Assembly (NCBI GenBank): GCA_019637555.1
Contig: JAHBVK010000011.1
Location: 1-64,000 of the forward strand
DNA length: 64,000 bases
Direction of reading: 5' to 3'
Source of the DNA: Anaerolineae bacterium
GTDB lineage: Bacteria; Chloroflexota; Anaerolineae; Aggregatilineales; UBA2796
The position numbers and the translations under genes were made by a program. Under the pieces are notes generated by a model. That model made no database searches. It saw only the letters and a program-made list of their open reading frames with translations, and was not told the DNA's origin. Every line of letters begins with the position of its first letter. The first letter of the stretch is position 1. Below are positions 28,810 to 36,865 of the stretch, in pieces.

Positions 28810-30279
28810 ATGCTACTGTTAGGCAAGCGATTCTCTGTCATGGTGCTGTTTGTCATGGCGTTCACTCTACTTCTGAGCGCCTGCGGCAGCCCGACCCCAA
28901 CAAGCACACCTAGACCACCAACCACAGAACCAACTACGGAAGTTGCCGCTGCCGCGACCACTGTAGCAACCACCGAACCCACCGCTGCTGCCACTCAAGC
29001 GGCGACTGTCGAAGCGACTGCTGTCGCTACCGAAGCAGCAACTGAAGCCGCTACGGCTGAAGTTACCGCTGCTGCCACCGAAGCGAGCACGCCTGAGGTG
29101 ATCGCTGCCGCTACCGAAGCAGCAACTGCCGAGGCGACTGCTGTCGCCACCGAAGCAGCGACCGAAGCCGCTACGGCTGAAGTTACCGCTGCTGCTACTG
29201 AAGCGGCAACCGTTGAAGCGACTGCTGTCGTCACCGAAGCAGCGACCGAAGCTGCTACGGCTGAAGTTACCGCTGCTGCCACTGAAGCAGCAACTATTGA
29301 AGCGACTGCCGTTGTTGAAGCAACTGCCGAAGCCACGGCAATGGCTACCGAAGCTGCTACGGCTGAAGCCACGGTTGCCGCCACCGTCGAAGCTACGGTT
29401 GCAGCAACTGCCGAGCCAACCGCCGAAGCGACTGCGGAAGCAACCGCCCTTGCTACGCTAGCAGCCTGCAAGACCTCCGGTGAATTGACTGTCGGTTCGG
29501 ACGTGGCTTATGCGCCGTTTGAGAGCGTCGATCCTTCCACTGGTGAGTTTGTCGGCTTCGACATCGACCTGATCAAGGCGATTGCCGAATCGGCTGGCTT
29601 CACCGTCAATATTGTCAATGCGCCTTTCGATCCCATCTTCATCAATCTGGCTGCTGGTCAGTTTGATCTGGTGATCAGCGCGGCGACGATCACTGAGGAG
29701 CGTTCGCAGGTCGTCAGCTTCAGCAACCCGTACTTCACCGCTGGTCAGGTGATCACAGTACGTCAGGCAGACGCCGAGACGATCAAGGGCGCTGCCGATC
29801 TGGTGGGCAAGAAGATCGGTGTTCAGCTCGGCACGACTGGTGCTGCTGCCGCGAAGGAAATCCCCGACGCACAGGTGAGCGAATATCCGACCTTCCCCGA
29901 AGCTGCACAGGCGCTGGCGAATGGCGACGTGGACGCGGTAGTCAATGACGACACTGTATCCATTGCCTACGTGCTCAACACACCGGATGCCAATCTGGTC
30001 GTAGTGACCGAGCCGTTCACCACCGAGCAGTATGGTATCGCGGTGCGTAAAGACTGCACCGATCTGCTAGAGAAGGTCAACGCAGGTCTGGCTGAGGTAA
30101 TCGCCAGTGGTCAGTATGCCGAGATTTACCGCAAGTACTTCGGTGTCGATCCTTCTGCCGACTATCTGCCCGGCAGCGAAGGTGCGACGCCTGAAGCAAC
30201 CGCAGCGGTGACCGAGGCAGCGACTGAAGCGGCTACAGCAACTGCCGAAGCGACGGTTGCTGCGACGGCGACGCCCTGA
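28810..30279 (+). CDS. Amino-acid-type ABC solute-binding lipoprotein with long Ala/Thr/Glu linker
   Basis: 489 residues from the ATG at 28810 with GGAGGAG upstream. A lipoprotein signal ends in LLSAC (Cys near residue 24). About residues 58-217 are almost only Ala, Thr, Glu and Val in EATA-like repeats. A type 2 periplasmic binding fold of the amino-acid family then follows (GSDVAYAPFESVDPSTGEFVGFDIDL..., YFTAGQVITVR), and a second short EATA tail ends the protein. It delivers a polar amino acid to a permease not seen nearby. The linker would hold the domain far from the membrane. A terminator follows at 30308-30337. Confidence 0.9.
   Translation: MLLLGKRFSVMVLFVMAFTLLLSACGSPTPTSTPRPPTTEPTTEVAAAATTVATTEPTAAATQAATVEATAVATEAATEAATAEVTAAATEASTPEVIAAATEAATAEATAVATEAATEAATAEVTAAATEAATVEATAVVTEAATEAATAEVTAAATEAATIEATAVVEATAEATAMATEAATAEATVAATVEATVAATAEPTAEATAEATALATLAACKTSGELTVGSDVAYAPFESVDPSTGEFVGFDIDLIKAIAESAGFTVNIVNAPFDPIFINLAAGQFDLVISAATITEERSQVVSFSNPYFTAGQVITVRQADAETIKGAADLVGKKIGVQLGTTGAAAAKEIPDAQVSEYPTFPEAAQALANGDVDAVVNDDTVSIAYVLNTPDANLVVVTEPFTTEQYGIAVRKDCTDLLEKVNAGLAEVIASGQYAEIYRKYFGVDPSADYLPGSEGATPEATAAVTEAATEAATATAEATVAATATP
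28985..29460 (+). repeat. Imperfect coding repeat of the EATA linker
   Basis: The DNA repeats imperfectly in GCN-ACN-GAA codons. The block GCTACGGCTGAAGTTACC recurs at about 29050, 29170 and 29254, at spacings of 120 and 84 bp, both multiples of 12. This points to in-frame expansion by slippage or unequal exchange. Confidence 0.7.
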
Positions 30280-30307
30280 CGTTAATCGCTAGTTCCAACT
30301 AATAAAA

Positions 30308-30337
30308 GAGGCTGGTGTCGCTTATGACACCAGCCTC
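30308..30337 (+). terminator. Intrinsic terminator after the binding-lipoprotein gene
   Basis: GAGGCTGGTGTC (30308-30319) and GACACCAGCCTC (30326-30337) form a perfect 12-bp stem with a 6-nt loop, followed by TTTGTATT and preceded by AATAAAA, so it may serve both strands (the convergent phosphohexomutase ends at 30381). Confidence 0.85.
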
Positions 30338-30380
30338 TTTGTATTCTGAGGGTGCATTACTGCTATCGTAGTGATGCTAA

Positions 30381-31553
30381 TCAGTTCTCTAGTACCTGCG
30401 CCGCGATCTCATCGAGCGTCAAGCCGCCAGACTTCTGATGATAAGTGATCAACCAGCCGAGCAGCAGCGCCACGTAGACACCATCCGCGCTGTTGTGAGT
30501 ATCATCCAGAATGATGATCCGTCCATCGGGGTAACCACCGATCCGCAGTCCGCGCTGGCGCATCGTTTGCAGAACATCATCAGATCGCAGTAAGTCGATG
30601 CCCTGTTTGCTCAGGAACCGTTCTAACATCTTACTGCTGCGCGGCGTACCACAGATCGCGTTATCGGGCAGATTGTCAGCGGATTTCATCTCCGTCGCGA
30701 TGATCGCCAGCAGCGCATCGCCATCTAGCAGCTTACCACCGGGCGTCGCTACCACTACGCCATCACCGTCGCCGGATAGCGCGATCCCTGCATTGGCGTC
30801 CATTGCCTGCACGATTTCCACCAGATTCTTGCGATCCTTGATCACGTGCGCACTGCCGCTGAGGTAGTTGATGCTAGAGCCGTCGGTGGTGTCGTTGATC
30901 GTCAGCGTGATGTCTGCGCCTGCTAATTTGAGCGCGTCAGGGGCAATTTTGTGTGCCGCGCCATTGGCACAATCTACCACGATCCGCCAACCACTGAGGG
31001 CATCGGGCGCACACCAGCCCGTCAGATGCGCCATGTACTGATCGATCAGACCGGAAGCGGGCAGCAGCGAATAGCGCTTGAATGAACCGCTGCGTGCCAT
31101 CCGATTATCTTTCAGCAGATCGATCAACTGCTCGATTGCGCCTTCGTCCACACGGGAGAGCGAATAGCCATCGCGCCCGATCAACTTGAACCCGTTGCGG
31201 TTGGCTGGCTCGTCGCCTGCACCGATATACAGTCCGATGTCGAATTTGCCCGCATTGGCAGCTAACAGGTGATTAATGCCGGGCAGCGGCAGCACACCCG
31301 CGTTGACGATGGTAATGCCTTCTGCCATCATGCCGGTTGCGAGTGCTTGCATTAGCATAGGGGAGGTAACGCGCGTATCCTGACCGAACAACGCGCTGGC
31401 GCTGCTTTCGTTGAAGTCTGGCTGTGTCGTCAGCCAGCGTCCGATGCCGCGCCCGATACGCAGCAGCGTAGGGGGATCAAGCGGGTAGTCGCCCGCTGTT
31501 CCCCGAATACCACTGCCTTCACTGCCGAATTGGATGGGAGCTGCTGCGCTCAC
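30381..31553 (-). CDS. Degenerate phosphohexomutase (PGM/PMM/GlmM family), probably inactive
   Basis: 390 residues, shorter than the usual 440-460. The N-terminus FGSEGSGIRGTAGDYP and GQDTR fit domain 1. The catalytic serine loop, normally ASHNP, reads AGDEP (G113 in place of Ser). The metal loop, normally DGDGDR, reads SGDGDG (260-265), and the sugar-binding GGEQSGH reads GGYPDGR. The phosphate-binding fourth domain is cut short. It is therefore probably a binding or regulatory pseudoenzyme. A GTG start at 31553 has GAGG upstream within the end of the preceding gene. It follows the low-complexity membrane protein by 12 nt and may work with it. Confidence 0.82.
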   Translation of the reverse strand: MSAAAPIQFGSEGSGIRGTAGDYPLDPPTLLRIGRGIGRWLTTQPDFNESSASALFGQDTRVTSPMLMQALATGMMAEGITIVNAGVLPLPGINHLLAANAGKFDIGLYIGAGDEPANRNGFKLIGRDGYSLSRVDEGAIEQLIDLLKDNRMARSGSFKRYSLLPASGLIDQYMAHLTGWCAPDALSGWRIVVDCANGAAHKIAPDALKLAGADITLTINDTTDGSSINYLSGSAHVIKDRKNLVEIVQAMDANAGIALSGDGDGVVVATPGGKLLDGDALLAIIATEMKSADNLPDNAICGTPRSSKMLERFLSKQGIDLLRSDDVLQTMRQRGLRIGGYPDGRIIILDDTHNSADGVYVALLLGWLITYHQKSGGLTLDEIAAQVLEN

Positions 31554-31565
31554 ACAAATTTCGCC

Positions 31566-33212
31566 TCAGACGATGCCCATACCACGCAGATTGAAAAAGA
31601 TTAGCACCGCAATCGAAAGTACATTCAGGATCAGCAGTACGATCACGGCGATCAGTGTTCGCACGGATACCTTGCCACCGCTGCTGCGAGCGCCGCGCTT
31701 ACCGCCCGGTGCTTTGATCTCTGGGGGGATCAAGCGGAACGCGCCGCTGCTAACAACCGCACTGCCTGCTGTAGACAGTCCTGCGTTGCTGGCTGCCGCA
31801 AAATTATCAGGGCGCTTGGCTCGGCTGTCCGCTTTGCGCGTCGCCATGCCGAACACACCACTCGCACCCGCCAGTTCATCGTCCGAGAATTCTGTGATCG
31901 TCGCCCCAAGATCGGGATTCGAATCCAGTGGATTGTCACGAAACAAACCACTGCTTCCCGGCATCTCTATACCGCGCCGCGATCCTTTACTGGCGGAAAC
32001 TCCCGTCTCCAGCGGCGCGGAGTTGAACTTGAAGCGATCCGCTGACGTACTGCCGTAGCTACTACCCGCGTACGATCCGCTGTCTTCCACACTCGGATCG
32101 CTGTAGCCGCCGGGGACTTTGAAGCTGCTGCTGCTTTGTTCATAGCTTTGTTCAAAACTTTGATCGTAACCCTGATCATAGCTCTGTCCGTAGCTAGGCG
32201 AGGCGTACGCTTGCTCCTGACTCTGACTCTGGCTGTGTGCGCCGAAAGAGCCAGTGTCGAATTTGAACATATTGCTATCGGTAGTCGCGCTGGAGTTGGG
32301 GTTGTAGCCGTAATCAGGTTCGGCAGGTGCAGCCGCAGCGCTGCTGCCGGTATTGGCGGAAAACGGACCACCAAAGTCACCACCGCCTGAGAAATCGAAA
32401 TTGGCTGTGCCTAAGTCGCCTCCCAAATCAGCCATATCGAACGGCGATACGGATTTCGGCGCTGCTTGTGCGGCGAAGCCAGTACCGTCAGTGAAATCAA
32501 AGCTCGCGCGGAAGGGATCATCATCCCGATCATAGGCGGAGGGAATATTGAACTGTTCCTCAGTCGCTTCTACATCAATGGGCGGCATATCTGCCGTCGT
32601 CCGCATGGTCTGCGGTGCTCGCGTCTGTGGCTGCTCCGGTTCCTTCGCTTTGCCACCTAGTGGCAGTTTTGCCACCCAGCTATCAAATTCTTTGGCTGAT
32701 GGCTGCGGCACATTTTGACCGCTGCCGTAGGCGGGAGCGCTGCCTTTGCCCCAATCTACGCTGCTGGCGGTGGGTTCTTCGTATGCCTGATCGCTGCTCG
32801 ACCACAGATCAGCGCTGCTGCTGGCTGTGCTGTAGCTGCCACTGCCCATATTTACCACACCGCTGTCATAAGGCGATCCAAAATCATAGGGGCTTGGTGC
32901 AGGCTGGGCAGGTGCCGACGATGTGGGCGACGGCGGTGCAGCTTTAGGTGCGCTAGCTCCTAACTTCTGCTTGACGACTTCTAGACCCTTCTGCGCCTTC
33001 ATGTTGTTGGGATTCAGCATCAGCACATTTTCAAGGCAGATTTTCTGCTCACTCAGCGAATCCACGCAGGCGCTCAGGAACAGCCAGCCCATTTCGTTCT
33101 GATCGTCCTGATTAACCAGCGATTCGAGGATCTTGCGCGCGTCAACCCGTCGTCCGGCTTTGATCAGCGCCTGTGCTTGTTGCAGAAGTGCATCCGCAGT
33201 TGGGTTAGTCAT
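31566..33212 (-). CDS. TPR-like membrane protein with Ser/Tyr/Gln/Gly-rich low-complexity region
   Basis: 548 residues. Residues 1-85 are TPR-like helices (ARKILESLVNQDDQNEMGWLFLSA). Residues about 90-500 are largely disordered, with a Ser/Tyr/Gln/Gly/Asp-rich part at about 325-400 containing spaced Tyr residues, like the prion-like domains of FUS-type proteins. One transmembrane helix lies near the C-terminus (about 518-540). There is no signal peptide, so most of the protein should be cytoplasmic and tail-anchored. It is the first gene of a two-gene unit with the degenerate phosphohexomutase and divergent from galT. Confidence 0.75.
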   Translation of the reverse strand: MTNPTADALLQQAQALIKAGRRVDARKILESLVNQDDQNEMGWLFLSACVDSLSEQKICLENVLMLNPNNMKAQKGLEVVKQKLGASAPKAAPPSPTSSAPAQPAPSPYDFGSPYDSGVVNMGSGSYSTASSSADLWSSSDQAYEEPTASSVDWGKGSAPAYGSGQNVPQPSAKEFDSWVAKLPLGGKAKEPEQPQTRAPQTMRTTADMPPIDVEATEEQFNIPSAYDRDDDPFRASFDFTDGTGFAAQAAPKSVSPFDMADLGGDLGTANFDFSGGGDFGGPFSANTGSSAAAAPAEPDYGYNPNSSATTDSNMFKFDTGSFGAHSQSQSQEQAYASPSYGQSYDQGYDQSFEQSYEQSSSSFKVPGGYSDPSVEDSGSYAGSSYGSTSADRFKFNSAPLETGVSASKGSRRGIEMPGSSGLFRDNPLDSNPDLGATITEFSDDELAGASGVFGMATRKADSRAKRPDNFAAASNAGLSTAGSAVVSSGAFRLIPPEIKAPGGKRGARSSGGKVSVRTLIAVIVLLILNVLSIAVLIFFNLRGMGIV

Positions 33213-33372
33213 GGAGAGAATCCCTAGCAGTGTTAGACTAAAATCGAGCAGTACAAATAATTCAGTGTTGCAGATTACAGCATCGCCGCGATTGTAGCAC
33301 GAATTGCCATGCCGTGTGTTGGTTTGTTATACCCTTGTGCAGTAGACTTATCCTTGCCCAAAGTATGGCGTT

Positions 33373-34443
33373 ATGGTGGCTAAAGTGAACCCAACTCATA
33401 GTCTGAATCTCAGTGAACATCCGCACCGCCGTTTTAATCCGCTAACGCGCGAGTGGGTTTTAGTCTCACCACATCGTGCTAAGCGCCCATGGCAAGGGCA
33501 GGTAGAAGCCACCCACGCCGACGAGCGTCCGACTCACGATCCAACCTGCTACCTCTGTCCGGGCAATATTCGCGCTAACGGCATCAAAAATCCGGGCTAC
33601 GTCTCCACGTATGTCTTCGATAATGATTTCCCTGCGCTGCTTAACGATACGCCCGGCGGCGACTATCAACCACATGCGCTGGTACAGGCTCAGAGTGAAC
33701 GCGGGTTAGCCCGTGTGGTCTGTTTCTCGCCGCGCCACGATCTGACCTTAGCGGAGATGACCGCCGCCGACATCCGTCCGGTGGTTGATGAGTGGGTGCG
33801 TCAATACCACGATCTGGCGCAAATGCCCAACATCGGCTACGTGCAGGTATTCGAGAATCGCGGTGCCATGATGGGCGCATCGAATCCGCATCCGCACGGG
33901 CAAATCTGGGCGAGTGAACACCTGCCGCAAGAAGTGATCGTGGAAGATGCCTCACAGCGCGATTACTGGCAGCAGCACAAGCGATCCCTACTGGCGGATT
34001 ATCTCGATTTCGAGCTGCAATCAGGGGAGCGCGTGATCTATCAGAACGCTGGCTTCGTGGCGCTTGTCCCCTTCTGGGCGATCTGGCCCTACGAGACGAT
34101 GATCATCAGCAAACGCCACCTCACGCAGATGATCGATTTCAGCGAAGCGGAGCGTGATGGCTTGGCGGACGTGCTGCATCAGGTCACGGTGCGTTACGAC
34201 AATATTTTCCACACCTCCTTCCCTTATTCGATGGGCTTCCATCAGCGCCCCGTCAGCGAAGGTGAATGGGATCACTGGCACTGGCACGCGCACTTTTATC
34301 CGCCGCTGCTGCGTTCCGCCACTGTGCGTAAGTTTCTCGTCGGCTATGAGATGCTTGGCACGCCGCAGCGCGATATCACGGCGGAACAGGCAGCGCAGCG
34401 CATCCGCGAACAAGGCGATGTGCATTACAAACAACAGCCCTAA
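33373..34443 (+). CDS. galT: Galactose-1-phosphate uridylyltransferase
   Basis: Leloir-pathway enzyme exchanging UMP between UDP-glucose and galactose-1-phosphate. The 356-residue protein has the active-site HPH at residues 173-175 (NPHPHGQ), zinc-type cysteines C59 and C62 in CYLCPGN, and the expected FENRGAMMGASNPH and EWDHWHWHAHFYPP segments. The ATG at 33373 lacks a clear Shine-Dalgarno. No galK or galE lies next to it. Confidence 0.94.
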   Translation: MVAKVNPTHSLNLSEHPHRRFNPLTREWVLVSPHRAKRPWQGQVEATHADERPTHDPTCYLCPGNIRANGIKNPGYVSTYVFDNDFPALLNDTPGGDYQPHALVQAQSERGLARVVCFSPRHDLTLAEMTAADIRPVVDEWVRQYHDLAQMPNIGYVQVFENRGAMMGASNPHPHGQIWASEHLPQEVIVEDASQRDYWQQHKRSLLADYLDFELQSGERVIYQNAGFVALVPFWAIWPYETMIISKRHLTQMIDFSEAERDGLADVLHQVTVRYDNIFHTSFPYSMGFHQRPVSEGEWDHWHWHAHFYPPLLRSATVRKFLVGYEMLGTPQRDITAEQAAQRIREQGDVHYKQQP

Positions 34444-34566
34444 TGTGCATCGGGGAACCTTCCCCATGATCTAGGCAGTTGTCGCGCAGTGGTTATATAA
34501 TATATACTAGAATTATATTCTCAATCATGCTCCGAACGGCAAAAAATGAAGCAGCTTGGAGTGATC

Positions 34567-34968
34567 ATGCCCGTTACGGTGGTGTGGGACAACGACGCGA
34601 AAACGATAATCCGTGAATCGCTGATTGATCCGCTGACCATTAGCGAAGTAATTGACGCCTTGAATGAGGTGCTGCTACTGCTGGAATCGGTAAATCACAA
34701 CGTAGATTTCATCTTGGATCGTACACAGCGTCACCAGCGGATGCTCGTCAGTTGGATGATGCTCACGCGCCAATATCTCCTCACGCTGCAAAATCGCAAC
34801 GTCAATTCGATCATCGTGATCACACCGGATCGTTTGGCGCGTACTCTCTACGAAGCGGCAATGCGCTTGTTCCCCAATTTCACGCGCAGAACATATATCG
34901 TCGTCACACTTGAGGAGGCTTATCAGAAGATTGCGGAACTACGCAAGCCTGCAACCAAAGTCAAGTAG
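34567..34968 (+). CDS. Hypothetical protein, STAS/SpoIIAA-like fold suspected
   Basis: 133 residues from the ATG at 34567 (GGAG 5 nt upstream; the ATG at 34546 adds 7 residues). The protein starts MPVTVVWDNDAKTIIRESL and alternates strand and helix, with a hydrophobic DFILDRT strand and an IIVITPD strand. This resembles small STAS/SEC14-like proteins that are common in Chloroflexota, but the assignment is by pattern only. It converges with the TetR gene, 9 bp apart. Confidence 0.55.
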   Translation: MPVTVVWDNDAKTIIRESLIDPLTISEVIDALNEVLLLLESVNHNVDFILDRTQRHQRMLVSWMMLTRQYLLTLQNRNVNSIIVITPDRLARTLYEAAMRLFPNFTRRTYIVVTLEEAYQKIAELRKPATKVK

Positions 34969-34977
34969 GTTGTCCCC

Positions 34978-35535
34978 TTACCGCCAGCCCGCTAGATAAG
35001 CCTGCACCGCCGCCTCGAATGCCACGTTGACATTCCCGCCGCGCTGAAACTGTCCCGCCAATTCCAGCATCACGAAGCCATGCACCAGCGCCCAAGCACC
35101 ACGCAGCGCTTCCAAAGATTGCTCTGCTCCAACTGACTCTGCCATCCGTGCTTGCAGCGGCAGCGCCATTTGCTCCGCATCCGCCGGATCGAGGCGGCTG
35201 TCCGGCAGCGCGTTGCTATATAGCAGATCGTATGCCAGTGGATGCGCCAATGCGAAGCGGCGATACGCGCGCAGCATGGCGATCAATTTCACCTGCGGAT
35301 CAGTTTCGGCATCAGCGGCTTGCTGCATCGCCGTTAACATCTGGCGTCCGGTCACGGCATTGATCGCCCGCAGCAGTTCGGTCTTGCCAGCAAAGTAGCG
35401 GTATAGCGAGGGTGCTTTGACGCCCAGCGCTTCCGCCAGCCGATGCAGCGATAGTTGTTCAATACCGAGATCTTCCAGCAGAGCGCGTGCCGTCTCGATC
35501 ACGCGCTCCGTATTGATTTGTGAGGGATAGGGCAT
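34978..35535 (-). CDS. TetR-family transcriptional regulator
   Basis: 185 residues. The N-terminal helix-turn-helix runs about 10-55 (LSLHRLAEALGVKAPSLYRYFAGKTELL), and the C-terminal domain is of the WHG (TetR_C_33) type. It lies 5 nt after the DUF4260 gene in the same direction, so it is probably co-transcribed and autoregulated through the palindromes at 35931-35966. Confidence 0.92.
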   Translation of the reverse strand: MPYPSQINTERVIETARALLEDLGIEQLSLHRLAEALGVKAPSLYRYFAGKTELLRAINAVTGRQMLTAMQQAADAETDPQVKLIAMLRAYRRFALAHPLAYDLLYSNALPDSRLDPADAEQMALPLQARMAESVGAEQSLEALRGAWALVHGFVMLELAGQFQRGGNVNVAFEAAVQAYLAGWR

Positions 35536-35540
35536 CTGAA

Positions 35541-35918
35541 TTAAATCCGTTGTATGTGAGTATCTTTGAATGCCGTCGGATATTTTAGCCCGTAGCCCAT
35601 CAACCTATCGATCCCGATGTGCGTGATCCAGATCAGCGCGATCTGCACCGCCACTAGGGAACCGAATGCCAAGCCCACCAGCAATAATACAGCGGGGACG
35701 AGATAGGTATGCACGGCGTCGTAGATCACACTACCAACTCGCGGATTCGCCAGATAACCTATCATCGAAACGTCGGGCAGGAACAGCAGCACGATGAAGA
35801 ACACGCCATCACCGCGCAAATAGGCATAGGCGATCACGGCAGCAGCGGCGATGGCGATAGCTTCCAATCGCTCCAAGATAGCGGGGAGGGATAAACGAGA
35901 AAGGGTAGAGTTGCTCAT
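35541..35918 (-). CDS. DUF4260 family membrane protein
   Basis: 125 residues from the ATG at 35918, with GAGGTC just upstream. It has about four hydrophobic segments and the family features LPDVSMIGYL, GSVIYDAVHTYL and HIGIDRLMGYGLKY. The function of the family is unknown. It is first in a two-gene unit with a TetR regulator, which may repress it. Confidence 0.85.
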   Translation of the reverse strand: MSNSTLSRLSLPAILERLEAIAIAAAAVIAYAYLRGDGVFFIVLLFLPDVSMIGYLANPRVGSVIYDAVHTYLVPAVLLLVGLAFGSLVAVQIALIWITHIGIDRLMGYGLKYPTAFKDTHIQRI

Positions 35919-35930
35919 GTTGACCTCAAG

Positions 35931-35966
35931 ACTAATATCGTTAGTTATGAAAACTAATTGTATTAG
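35931..35966. promoter_or_regulatory. Twin operator palindromes for the TetR regulator
   Basis: ACTAATATCGTTAGT (35931-35945, arms ACTAA/TTAGT) and CTAATTGTATTAG (35954-35966, arms CTAAT/ATTAG) lie 13 bp upstream of the DUF4260 start. Both arms share CTAA, the centres are 22 bp apart, and the region is AT-rich, as expected for a TetR-bound promoter. Confidence 0.65.
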
Positions 35967-36050
35967 CCTTGTGTTATTTGTCAAGAGATCAATTCTTGTT
36001 CTCGCATCGTGTCCAGTATAATAATCGGAACTGTAGTGGAGAACTATAAT

Positions 36051-36398
36051 ATGCTGCCAAGTTCAACTACCATTGATGTACCGCTACGTGAGGATGAGCA
36101 TGGCGTGATTCGTGTAGGAGGTACTCGTGTGACACTGGATACAGTGATCGCCGATTACAAACGCGGTGCAACGCCCGAAGAGATCGTGGATCACTTCTCC
36201 GTATTGAAACTGGTCGATGTGTACTACGTGATTGGCTACTATCTGGAAAATCAGGCACAAGTTGATGCCTATATACAACACGAGGCTGAGGAAGCGGAAC
36301 GCTTACGTAGAGAATGGGAAGCCGAACATCCCCCTACGCTTACGAGAGAGATATTAGAAGCACGATTAGCAGCAAAACATCAACAGAGTGAGGAGTAA
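36051..36398 (+). CDS. DUF433 antitoxin-like protein
   Basis: 115 residues from the ATG at 36051, with GGAG 9 nt upstream (a GTG at 36009 is less likely). The DUF433 helix-turn-helix part (RVGGTRVTLDTVIADYKRGATPEEIVDHF) is followed by an acidic Glu/Arg helix. Its stop overlaps the next gene's ATG (TAATG). DUF433 proteins commonly precede DUF5615 PIN-like proteins and act as the antitoxin. Confidence 0.9.
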   Translation: MLPSSTTIDVPLREDEHGVIRVGGTRVTLDTVIADYKRGATPEEIVDHFSVLKLVDVYYVIGYYLENQAQVDAYIQHEAEEAERLRREWEAEHPPTLTREILEARLAAKHQQSEE

Positions 36399-36748
36399 TG
36401 AAGTTTTGGGCTGATGAAAACTTTCACGGTGTAGTGCTTCGCGGCTTGCTGGCAAAATTTCCCGATCTCGATATTCTACGCATTCAAGATACAGAATTTT
36501 ATGGTGCGGCAGATGAAGTTTTACTAGAAGCAGCGGCTAGACAAGGGATTATCTTACTTACACGCGACGTTAAAACAATGACCAAACACGCTTATGACCG
36601 GATTCGGGCAGGCTTACCGATGCCGGGTGTGATTGAAATCGTGGAAGGCACATCGATTGCTCAAGCAATCGACGATCTGATTGTGCTAATCGGTGCAGGC
36701 AAACCAGAAGATTTCGAGAATCAAGTACGCTATGTGCCAATGCGCTAA
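36398..36748 (+). CDS. DUF5615 PIN-like (toxin) protein
   Basis: 116 residues of PIN-like nuclease fold. Acidic residues expected at the active site are present: D6/E7 in WADEN, the central acidic residue in GAADEVLLEAA, and D in LLTRDVKTM. The pairing with a DUF433 gene and the 1-nt overlap argue for a toxin-antitoxin unit. Whether it cleaves RNA has not been shown for most members. Confidence 0.88.
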   Translation: MKFWADENFHGVVLRGLLAKFPDLDILRIQDTEFYGAADEVLLEAAARQGIILLTRDVKTMTKHAYDRIRAGLPMPGVIEIVEGTSIAQAIDDLIVLIGAGKPEDFENQVRYVPMR

Positions 36749-36865
36749 GTAGACAAACAGATAAGTTCCACTCCCCTTTTGTTTGTGCCAAAACCCCATC
36801 GTCCGCAACGGCAAAGCAAGTTATAGTTCCCGCCATTAGACATCTTTACTCGAAAGCCACAGCCG

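Noticed and set aside
29050-29280. Direct repeats in the binding-lipoprotein gene as a possible CRISPR or integron array
   Set aside because: The repeats are in frame, coding and of variable spacing; they encode the EATA linker.
28995-29471. Long minus-strand ORF of Ala/Val/Ser
   Set aside because: It is the antisense shadow of the EATA-coding repeat; its composition follows directly from the GCN-ACN-GAA codons.
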